From positions 41,672-105,671 of the forward strand of contig NZ_JASHIZ010000015.1 in assembly GCF_030733425.1 (NCBI RefSeq): a stretch of DNA of 64,000 nt, written 5' to 3'. The translations under genes and the position numbers were made by a program. Positions 53,596-60,281 of this stretch are shown piece by piece. Below the pieces are notes generated by a model. It saw only the letters and a program-made list of their open reading frames with translations. It ran no database searches and was not told the origin of the DNA. This DNA is from Roseovarius sp. MMSF_3350. GTDB taxonomy: Bacteria; Pseudomonadota; Alphaproteobacteria; Rhodobacterales; Rhodobacteraceae. Numbering within the stretch: the stretch's first letter is position 1; every line of letters starts with the position of its first letter.

Positions 53596-54744
53596 ATGAC
53601 ACGTGTGACGACCGCGAAGCCACGGGCGCGCGATACGGGCCTGCCGTTCCTCGGGCAGACCGGACCGAATAATGCGATTACCGACGTTCCCGGTGTTCTG
53701 GTAGGCTACGAGACGCTTTGCTCGCATGTTGATCCGACGCTGCGTACCAGTGACATGCACGTCCAGACCGGCGTCACCGCCATCCTGCCGCGCGGCTTCG
53801 CAAAGGAGCCGCGCCCGGTTCTGGCGGGTCAGTTCACACTTAACGGAAACGGAGAAATGACAGGTAGCCATTGGATCCGGGATGGTGGCTATTTCGTCGG
53901 GCCGGTCATGCTGACCAACACCCACTCCGTCGGTGCCGTCCACGAAGGCGCGACACGCTGGATCGTGGAGCATTACGCGGAAGCCTGGGAGAACAATCAC
54001 CTATGGGCGATGCCGGTCGTCGCCGAAACCTATGATGGCGTCCTGAATGATATCAACGGCTTTCACGTGCGACCGGAACATGCGCTGAAGGCCATCGCGG
54101 CCGCTGATACCGGCTCGGTGCGCGAGGGCAACGTCGGCGGCGGCGCCGGGATGATCTGTTACGAGTACAAGGGCGGCACCGGCACGTCGTCGCGCCGGAT
54201 AGAGATTGACGGCGAAAACTACACGATGGGGGCGCTTGTTCAGGCCAATCACGGGCTGCGCCCCTGGCTGACCGTACTGGGAACGCCCGTTGGCGCCACG
54301 ATGACCGAAGACCGGCTACCGGACTTCGAAGCCGAGCGCGGGTCGATCATCTGCGTCCTTGCGACCGATATCCCCCTGTCCTCGGGCCAGTTGGAGCGTT
54401 TGGCGCGTCGCGCATCGATCGGCATCAGCCGATCCGGCTCTCCCGGCGGGAACAATTCGGGCGACATCTTCATGTCTTTCAGCACGGCCAATGAACTGGA
54501 ACTGCCACAACTTTCCGGACCGTGGCGCTCGGTTAAACAACTCAATGACGAATTGCTGGACCCGGTTTATCTCGCCGCCGTACAGGCTATAGAAGAGGCC
54601 GTCCTGAATGCCATGTTCGCTGCTGAAGATACACCCACGACACGACCATCAGGCAAGATTTGCAAAGCCATCGACCACGCGCAACTTCTTGGCGTAATGC
54701 AGGGAGAATTGCAGGATAGACGAACGCGAAGTCCGCGCTACTAA
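53596..54744 (+). CDS. P1-family (DmpA/BapA) aminopeptidase
   Basis: A 382-residue N-terminal-nucleophile hydrolase of the DmpA/BapA (L-aminopeptidase D-Ala-esterase) family. The precursor cleaves itself between Gly249 and Ser250 (ERGSIICVLATDIPL), Ser250 becoming the nucleophile. NVGGGAGMICYEYKGGTGTSSR is the other family hallmark. Members release N-terminal D- or beta-amino acids from peptides and amides. The ATG at 53596 is one base after the permease stop, so it is part of the importer operon and likely acts on the imported compound. Confidence 0.92.
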   Translation: MTRVTTAKPRARDTGLPFLGQTGPNNAITDVPGVLVGYETLCSHVDPTLRTSDMHVQTGVTAILPRGFAKEPRPVLAGQFTLNGNGEMTGSHWIRDGGYFVGPVMLTNTHSVGAVHEGATRWIVEHYAEAWENNHLWAMPVVAETYDGVLNDINGFHVRPEHALKAIAAADTGSVREGNVGGGAGMICYEYKGGTGTSSRRIEIDGENYTMGALVQANHGLRPWLTVLGTPVGATMTEDRLPDFEAERGSIICVLATDIPLSSGQLERLARRASIGISRSGSPGGNNSGDIFMSFSTANELELPQLSGPWRSVKQLNDELLDPVYLAAVQAIEEAVLNAMFAAEDTPTTRPSGKICKAIDHAQLLGVMQGELQDRRTRSPRY

Positions 54745-55067
54745 CCGCACCAGGCTGCGTGACGCACCGTCTACCGTCTGGAACTGTTCAAGTCTGCCGC
54801 GGCCAGGCCTTCGTGGATAGCGTGAGCAAGCAGCCGATCTACATCCAAAGCAGGAGCCAGCTACCACGCGACCCCATACCTCAATGCAGTCCTGCCAAAA
54901 GAGTGCTTCGATGGGCCAAGCATCTGGATTTGCCATTGACAGCGAATGTCCGGAAAGCGCATTGCGACTGCAGAAACTGGCTTGACTGCTCGATGACGGC
55001 TTTGGGCCGTGAGCCGACGTTGCCCTTGACCCTGCCCAGCGCATGAAATACTCCTCTGAACTGTTGA
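54745..55067. other. Intergenic region before tRNA-Gly
   Basis: 323 bases with no supported gene. No hairpin, repeat or conserved protein fragment was noticed. It must hold the end of the importer operon and the tRNA promoter. Confidence 0.55.
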
Positions 55068-55141
55068 GCGGGCGTTGTGTAATGGTAAGACCTCAGCCTT
55101 CCAAGCTGATGATACGGGTTCGATTCCCGTCGCCCGCTCCA
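55068..55141 (+). tRNA. tRNA-Gly (anticodon TCC)
   Basis: Starts GCGGGCG and ends CGCCCGC-T-CCA, giving a seven-base-pair acceptor stem with an encoded CCA. The D-loop has TAATGGTAA, the anticodon loop is CTTCCAA with TCC at 55100-55102, and the T arm is CGGGTTCGATTCCCG. All cloverleaf parts are intact. It decodes GGA and GGG glycine codons. Confidence 0.96.
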
Positions 55142-55142
55142 G
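55124..55142 (+). repeat. att-like direct repeat: tRNA-Gly 3' end (copy 1)
   Basis: TTCCCGTCGCCCGCTCCAG, the last part of the tRNA with its CCA and one more base, recurs exactly at 55254. Integrases often recombine at such 3' ends. See copy 2. Confidence 0.6.
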
Positions 55143-55253
55143 GAATTCATTTCCGACAGTTTGCCGACAAAATCGTTCAGTTCGTACGTTTTAGTATTTG
55201 AAATAATGATGTAAATTTCCGTCTGCGTACCTGTCTTCCAACCAAGAAATCGC

Positions 55254-55272
55254 TTCCCGTCGCCCGCTCCAG
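55254..55272 (+). repeat. att-like direct repeat: duplicated tRNA-Gly 3' end (copy 2)
   Basis: An exact 19-bp copy of the tRNA-Gly 3' end, 130 bases downstream of the first. There is no second tRNA body; only the T-stem end and acceptor half are repeated. The 111 bases between copies contain no gene, so an inserted element may have been lost or reduced. Confidence 0.6.
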
Positions 55273-55384
55273 CCTCCGTCCTGCCAATGCCTGTGCCCAA
55301 TTGTCCACCAAACGGTTACGCCCTTGACCCCGGCGGCGCGCCCGGCCATGAGGAGGGCTGGACAAAAGTCACGCGCGGGGATGC

Positions 55385-57181
55385 ATGGTAAGACGGGCCG
55401 AAAACGGCGCAGACATGATCGAGCGGGAAAGGTCGAAGCGGATGGGCGCGCTGTCGGAGCTTTGGCCGTTCCTGCAGCCTTACCGTCGTCTGCTGGCCCT
55501 TGCCGTCGCGGCGCTCGTGCTCACGGCCTGTGTTTCGCTGATCTTGCCCTTGGCGGTGCGGCGCGTGGTCGACAATTTCTCGGCGGAAGACGGGGCGATC
55601 CTCGACAAGTATTTCCTTGCCGCGGTCGGCATCGCGGGGCTGCTCGCGATCGGGACGGGGCTGCGATACGCCTTGGTGACACGGCTGGGCGAACGCGTCG
55701 TGGCGGACATGCGAAAGGCGGTGTTTGACAAGGTGATCGGGCTGAGCCCGGCCTTTTACGAGCGCACCATGACGGGCGAGATCCTGAGCCGCGTCACAAC
55801 CGATACGACGCTGATCCTTTCGGTGATCGGGTCGTCCATTTCCATCGCGCTGCGCAATCTGCTGATCTTCGCGGGCGGGTTGGTGCTGATGCTGTTCACC
55901 TCCGCCAAGCTGACCGGGATGGTGCTTTTGCTGGTGCCGCTGATCATCGTGCCGATCCTGACTCTGGGGCGCCGGTTGCGCAAGCTGAGCCGCGAGAACC
56001 AGGACTGGATCGCGGCCAGTTCCGGCAACGCCTCGGAGGCGCTGTTGAATGTGCAGACGGTGCAGGCCTTCACCCATGAAGGGGCCAGCCGGGCGGCGTT
56101 CTCGGACGTGACGGAACGCAGTTTTGACGTGGCGCAGCGGCGCATCTGGGTGCGGGCGCTGATGACGGTTATCGTGATATTTCTGGTGTTTACCGGCATC
56201 GTCTGCGTGCTGTGGATCGGGGCGCGGGACGTGCGCGCCGGCGTGATGACCGCAGGCACTCTGGTACAGTTCGTGATTTATTCCGTCATGGTAGCCGGGG
56301 GCGTGGCCGCCCTGTCGGAGATCTGGGGTGAGTTGCAGCGTGCCGCCGGGGCGACGGAACGGCTGGTGGAGCTGTTGCAGGCCGAGGACGAGGTGCAGGA
56401 CCCGGCCCGCCCAGAAGCGCTGCCGCGTCCGGTGAAGGGGCGCATTGCCTTCGAGAATGTCAGTTTCACATATCCTACAAGGCCCGATGCCCCGGCGCTG
56501 CACGCGCTGGACCTGGTGATCGAGCCAGGCGAGACCGTGGCGCTGGTGGGCCCCTCCGGTGCGGGCAAGACCACGATCATCCAGATGATCCAGCGGTTCT
56601 ATGATCCGCAATCGGGGCAGGTGACGCTGGATGGTGTTCCGCTGGATAAGATGGCGCGACCGGACTTTCGGGCGGAGCTGTCGCTGGTGCCGCAGGAGCC
56701 GGTGATCTTTGCCGCCTCGGCGCGCGACAACATCCGGTTCGGCCGGATCGACGCGGGCGATTCCGAGGTAGAGGCTGCCGCACGGGCGGCGGCGGCGCAT
56801 GAGTTCGTCATGGCGCTGCCGGACGGGTATGACACCTACCTTGGCGAGCGCGGTGTCATGTTGTCGGGCGGGCAAAAGCAGCGCGTTGCCATCGCCCGCG
56901 CGATCTTGCGGGACGCGCCGGTGCTGCTCTTGGACGAGGCGACCTCGGCGCTGGATGCCGAGAGCGAACGGGCGGTGCAAGAGGCGGTCGATGGGTTGGC
57001 CAAGGACCGCACGACGGTGATCGTGGCGCACCGGCTGGCCACGGTGAAGAAGGCCGACCGGATCATCGTGATGGAGCAGGGCCGGATCGTGGCGGAGGGG
57101 ACCCATGACAGCCTCGTCGCCGAAGAAGGTCTTTATGCGCGGCTGGCGCGGTTGCAGTTCACCGACGGGGCGGCGGCCTAG
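55385..57181 (+). CDS. ABC exporter (fused permease and ATPase)
   Basis: A 598-residue MsbA-type half exporter. Six membrane helices lie in residues 20-310, with coupling motifs such as GERVVADMRKAVFDKVIGL. The ATPase has GPSGAGKTTI, the Q-loop SLVPQEPVIFAA, signature MLSGGQKQRVAIARAIL and Walker B VLLLDEATSALD. It should work as a homodimer exporting a lipid, drug or peptide. The start is uncertain: the ATG at 55385, or MIERERSK at 55415. Substrate unknown. Confidence 0.92.
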   Translation: MVRRAENGADMIERERSKRMGALSELWPFLQPYRRLLALAVAALVLTACVSLILPLAVRRVVDNFSAEDGAILDKYFLAAVGIAGLLAIGTGLRYALVTRLGERVVADMRKAVFDKVIGLSPAFYERTMTGEILSRVTTDTTLILSVIGSSISIALRNLLIFAGGLVLMLFTSAKLTGMVLLLVPLIIVPILTLGRRLRKLSRENQDWIAASSGNASEALLNVQTVQAFTHEGASRAAFSDVTERSFDVAQRRIWVRALMTVIVIFLVFTGIVCVLWIGARDVRAGVMTAGTLVQFVIYSVMVAGGVAALSEIWGELQRAAGATERLVELLQAEDEVQDPARPEALPRPVKGRIAFENVSFTYPTRPDAPALHALDLVIEPGETVALVGPSGAGKTTIIQMIQRFYDPQSGQVTLDGVPLDKMARPDFRAELSLVPQEPVIFAASARDNIRFGRIDAGDSEVEAAARAAAAHEFVMALPDGYDTYLGERGVMLSGGQKQRVAIARAILRDAPVLLLDEATSALDAESERAVQEAVDGLAKDRTTVIVAHRLATVKKADRIIVMEQGRIVAEGTHDSLVAEEGLYARLARLQFTDGAAA

Positions 57182-57188
57182 GGCGGGG

Positions 57189-57213
57189 CCAAAAGCTTTG
57201 AGAAAGCTTTTGG
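57189..57213 (+). terminator. Hairpin after the ABC exporter (first of two)
   Basis: CCAAAAGCTTT and AAAGCTTTTGG pair perfectly over 11 bases around GAG, seven bases after the exporter stop. It is followed by a second hairpin at 57216. Confidence 0.6.
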
Positions 57214-57215
57214 CA

Positions 57216-57234
57216 AATCCTTTCTCAAAGGATT
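57216..57234 (+). terminator. Hairpin after the ABC exporter (second of two)
   Basis: AATCCTTT and AAAGGATT pair perfectly around CTC and run into TTCGG. Two unrelated stems in tandem are an uncommon terminator arrangement. Confidence 0.5.
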
Positions 57235-57301
57235 TTCGGCGGCGGGTTGGTTTCCGATGGCGCCTTGCGTAGTCTGCTCGAAACACCAGCGGGTGCCGTT
57301 G

Positions 57302-58288
57302 ATGCGCGAGGATTCAGCCTACCTTTTGCAGCCTTCCGGCGCGACGATGCGTGTTGTCCTGTTGGGGGCAAGCGGCACGATCGGGCGGGCGGTCCTGGAG
57401 GCGCTGCTGGCTGATGGTCATGATGTCGTGTGCCCGTTGCGCCGCGCCGACCCGGCAGTGCCTGAGCGGGTGCAGTATGTCATCGGTGACCTGTCCGCGC
57501 CCGAGCTGCTGGAAAAGGCAATGCGCGGGGCCGACGCCGTGGTCAGTTGCCTGGCGTCGCGAACGGGTGCGCCCGGGGATGCCTGGGCTGTCGATCACGG
57601 GCTGAACGCGGTGGCCCTGCGCGCGGCAAAGGCGGAGGGCATCGCGCGCTTCGTTCTGTTGTCGGCGATCTGCGTGCAGAAGCCGGTGCTGGCGTTCCAG
57701 AAGGCCAAGCTGGCCTTCGAGGCGGAGTTGCGGGCCTCGACCCTGTGCCACGTGATCGTGCGGCCGACGGCGTTTTTCAAATCGCTGTCCGGACAAGTGG
57801 ACAGGATGCGGGCGGGCAAGCCTTACCTTGCCTTTGGCAACGGTCGGTTGACCGCTTGCAAGCCGATCAGCGACGGCGATTTGGCGCGGTTCATCGCGAA
57901 CGCGCTGACGAATCCGGCCTGTGCCAACCGCATCCTGCCGGTGGGCGGGCCCGGTCCGGCGCTGACCCCGGAGGAGCAAGGCCGGTTGCTGGCCGATTCG
58001 CTGGGCGTTCCGTTCCGGATGAAACGGGTGCCGGTGGGTTTGCTCGACGCCATCATTGCCACACTGAGTGTTACCGGAAGGTTAAACAGGCGCGCCCGGG
58101 CCAAGGCGGAGCTGGCGCGGATCGGGCGGTACTACGCGACCGAGTCGATGCTGGTCTGGGATGAAGCAAGGCAGTGCTATGATGCCGACGCGACACCGGA
58201 ATTCGGGCAGGATCGGCTGGCGGATTACTACGCAACGTTGGCGAGCGGCGAGGTCGTGCTGGAGCGGGGGGTCCATGCGGTGTTCTGA
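57302..58288 (+). CDS. bciA: Divinyl (proto)chlorophyllide a 8-vinyl reductase, BciA type
   Basis: A 328-residue Rossmann-fold protein with cofactor motif LLGASGTIG. Diagnostic BciA/DVR segments are FFKSLSGQVDRMRAGKPYL, GRLTACKPISDGDLA, ILPVGGPGPALTPEEQG and KAELARIGRYYATESMLVWD. It reduces the C8 vinyl group of chlorophyllide precursors with NADPH, a step of bacteriochlorophyll synthesis. The start is unclear: 57257, 57302 or 57347 are all in frame with no strong ribosome site. It lies between an exporter and era, not in a photosynthesis cluster. Confidence 0.88.
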   Translation: MREDSAYLLQPSGATMRVVLLGASGTIGRAVLEALLADGHDVVCPLRRADPAVPERVQYVIGDLSAPELLEKAMRGADAVVSCLASRTGAPGDAWAVDHGLNAVALRAAKAEGIARFVLLSAICVQKPVLAFQKAKLAFEAELRASTLCHVIVRPTAFFKSLSGQVDRMRAGKPYLAFGNGRLTACKPISDGDLARFIANALTNPACANRILPVGGPGPALTPEEQGRLLADSLGVPFRMKRVPVGLLDAIIATLSVTGRLNRRARAKAELARIGRYYATESMLVWDEARQCYDADATPEFGQDRLADYYATLASGEVVLERGVHAVF

Positions 58289-58347
58289 ACTGGTCAAGTG
58301 CGCAGGGATCGGGTAGGGGAAGCCCTTGTGACAAAAGGCTTTGCATC

Positions 58348-59256
58348 ATGACCCAACGCGCCGGTTTCATCGCCCTGATCGGGGAGCCCAATGCGGGCAA
58401 GTCCACGCTGCTCAACCGCATGGTGGGCGCGAAGGTCAGCATCGTGACGCACAAGGTGCAGACCACGCGGGCGCGCATTCGCGGCGTGGCCATCGAAGGC
58501 GATGCGCAGCTTGTGTTTGTCGATACGCCGGGGCTGTTCGCGCCGCGCCGCAGGCTGGACCGGGCGATGGTGGCCGCGGCCTGGAGCGGGGCGGCGGATG
58601 CGGACGTGATCGTGCTGCTGGTCGAGGCGCATCGGGGCGTGACCGAAGGCGTCGAGAAGATCCTCGAGGGGCTGGACGAATTGCCCAAGGGGCGGCGCGT
58701 GGCGCTGGCGATCAACAAGATCGACCGGGTGCAATCCGAGGTGCTGCTGGGGCTGACCAAGGAGCTGAACGAACGGCATGAATTCATTGAGACTTTCATG
58801 ATTTCCGCCGAGAAGGGACATGGTGTCGAGGACCTGCGCAAGTGGCTGGCGGACGAGATGCCGGAGGGGCCGTGGCTCTATCCCGAGGACCAGATCGCGG
58901 ACCTGCCGATGCGGATGATCGCGGCCGAGATGACGCGCGAAAAACTGACCCTGCGGCTGCACCAGGAACTGCCGTACCAGTTGACGGTGGAGACCGAGAA
59001 CTGGGAAGAGCGCGAGGACGGGTCGGCGCGGATCGACCAGGTGATCTATGTCATGCGGGACGGTCACAAGGGGATCGTCCTGGGCAAGAAAGGCGAGACG
59101 ATCAAGGCGGTTAGCCAGGCGGCGCGCACCGAGCTGGAAGAGTTCCTGGGGCGGCGGGTGCACCTGTTCACGCAAGTGAAGGTGCGGCCCAATTGGCTGG
59201 AGGAAGCCGAGCGGTATTCCGAGATGGGCCTTGATTTCAAGGACGGAAACGGGTGA
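58348..59256 (+). CDS. era: GTPase Era
   Basis: A 302-residue Era. The G1 motif is GEPNAGKSTLLN, the switch region is TTRARIRGVAI, G3 is DTPGLF and G4 is NKID. The C-terminal KH domain includes IYVMRDGHKGIVLGKKGETI and ends in KVRPNWLEEAERYSEMGLDF. Era binds 16S rRNA and helps assemble the small ribosomal subunit. It is followed by DUF1491 and, further on, recO, a familiar alphaproteobacterial neighbourhood. Confidence 0.96.
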   Translation: MTQRAGFIALIGEPNAGKSTLLNRMVGAKVSIVTHKVQTTRARIRGVAIEGDAQLVFVDTPGLFAPRRRLDRAMVAAAWSGAADADVIVLLVEAHRGVTEGVEKILEGLDELPKGRRVALAINKIDRVQSEVLLGLTKELNERHEFIETFMISAEKGHGVEDLRKWLADEMPEGPWLYPEDQIADLPMRMIAAEMTREKLTLRLHQELPYQLTVETENWEEREDGSARIDQVIYVMRDGHKGIVLGKKGETIKAVSQAARTELEEFLGRRVHLFTQVKVRPNWLEEAERYSEMGLDFKDGNG

Positions 59257-59273
59257 TCGGCCTTGGCACAGAG

Positions 59274-59295
59274 GTCCCGGATCGGGGTCCGGGAC
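59274..59295. repeat. Palindromic repeat, copy 1
   Basis: GTCCCGGA and TCCGGGAC inverted around TCGGGG, 18 bases after the era stop. Similar hairpins occur at 59298-59319 and 59862-59882, making a small family of REP-like elements. Confidence 0.6.
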
Positions 59296-59297
59296 AG

Positions 59298-59319
59298 GCC
59301 CCGGATCGAAGTCCGGGGC
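59298..59319. repeat. Palindromic repeat, copy 2
   Basis: GCCCCGGA and TCCGGGGC inverted around TCGAAG, two bases after copy 1. One base pair in the stem differs from the other copies but both sides changed together, keeping the pairing. Confidence 0.6.
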
Positions 59320-59329
59320 GGGTTGCGCC

Positions 59330-59662
59330 ATGAGCCGACTGACGGCAGAGTTCTGGGTGCAGGCCTACCTGGCACGGCTGCGGTTGATGGAGATCCCGGC
59401 CTTCGTGGTGGCGCATGGCGATGACACCGGCGGCGCGGTGCTGGTGAAGCTGAACACGCTGGATGGGCAAGCATCTGTTTTCCAACGGTCTTTCGACCTG
59501 ATGAGCGGCGCGCGGACATGGGTCACGCTGGCCGAGGGGGACGAGCGCGATGTCGACCAGGCGGTGGCGAAACAGCGGTCCTTCGATCCCGATCTATGGG
59601 TGATCGAGGTGGAGGATCGGCAGGGGCGGCACCTGCTTGACGAGCCTGGCTTGCGGGATTGA
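59330..59662 (+). CDS. DUF1491-family protein
   Basis: A 110-residue protein of the DUF1491 family, found in alphaproteobacteria next to era and recO. Stretches such as SRLTAEFWVQAYLARLRL, GDDTGGAVLVKLN and FDPDLWVIEVEDRQGRHLL fit this family. The ATG at 59330 follows the second palindromic repeat. Function unknown; co-occurrence suggests a housekeeping role. Confidence 0.88.
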   Translation: MSRLTAEFWVQAYLARLRLMEIPAFVVAHGDDTGGAVLVKLNTLDGQASVFQRSFDLMSGARTWVTLAEGDERDVDQAVAKQRSFDPDLWVIEVEDRQGRHLLDEPGLRD

Positions 59663-59861
59663 GGGCAGGTGGGTTGGCACCCACCCTACGGAGCCGGACA
59701 AAGGTTAACGGGCTTGGATTAAGTGAAAACGGGACGTCGGTATCGCGTCGGTATCTGGGTGGTATTGCAACGGTGCGGTTCCGTGAGTTTCGGCGGGTTA
59801 ACGAGGCGTGCGCGGTAAAGGGGCGGTTAATGCCTTGTGCGTTGGTCCGGTTGGCCGGGAG

Positions 59862-59882
59862 GTCCCGGATCAGGTCCGGGAC
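59862..59882. repeat. Palindromic repeat, copy 3
   Basis: GTCCCGGA and TCCGGGAC inverted around TCAGG, in the gap between the convergent DUF1491 and VOC genes. It shares both arms with copy 1. Confidence 0.6.
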
Positions 59883-59905
59883 GGCGATGTGACAGCCGGG
59901 GGGTG

Positions 59906-60277
59906 CTACGCCTCTTCTTGGCAGGCGATCCACCATGTCGTGCCGCTGGCATCGCGGACGCCGCCGCGCAGGTCGCCGTCGCCTTTGGACTGCATCGGCT
60001 GGACGATTTCGGCCCCCGCCGCCACGGCGCGGTCGAAGGCGGCTTCGGCGTCGGCGAGGTAGAGGTGCAGGTTGGCAGGCGGGCCGTCGGGCATTTCGCC
60101 CATCATCACCACGCTGTCGCCGATCCGGCATTCGGCGTGCATGATGCCGCCGCCCTCGCGTTCGATCACGCGCAGGCGGTCGGCGTTGAAGGCGGCGGCG
60201 CAGAAGTCGAGCACCGCCGCCGCGTCCGGCACGATCAGGTAGGCGGAAACATCCGGGTAGCCTTGGGGTTTGTGCAT
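59906..60277 (-). CDS. VOC-family (glyoxalase/PhnB-like) protein
   Basis: A 123-residue vicinal-oxygen-chelate fold protein with YLIVPDAAAVLDFCAAAF, IMHAECRIGDSVVMMGE and the C-terminal GGVRDASGTTWWIACQEE. It resembles PhnB-like proteins of unknown function. The start ATG at 60277 follows GGAG; a longer open frame upstream belongs to the antisense of the neighbouring gene. It lies four bases after the VWA repeat gene on the same strand and may be co-transcribed with it. Confidence 0.88.
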   Translation of the reverse strand: MHKPQGYPDVSAYLIVPDAAAVLDFCAAAFNADRLRVIEREGGGIMHAECRIGDSVVMMGEMPDGPPANLHLYLADAEAAFDRAVAAGAEIVQPMQSKGDGDLRGGVRDASGTTWWIACQEEA

Positions 60278-60281
60278 GAGT

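Noticed and set aside
55200..55280. A second tRNA gene after tRNA-Gly
   Set aside because: Only the last part of the tRNA is repeated; there is no D arm or anticodon arm.
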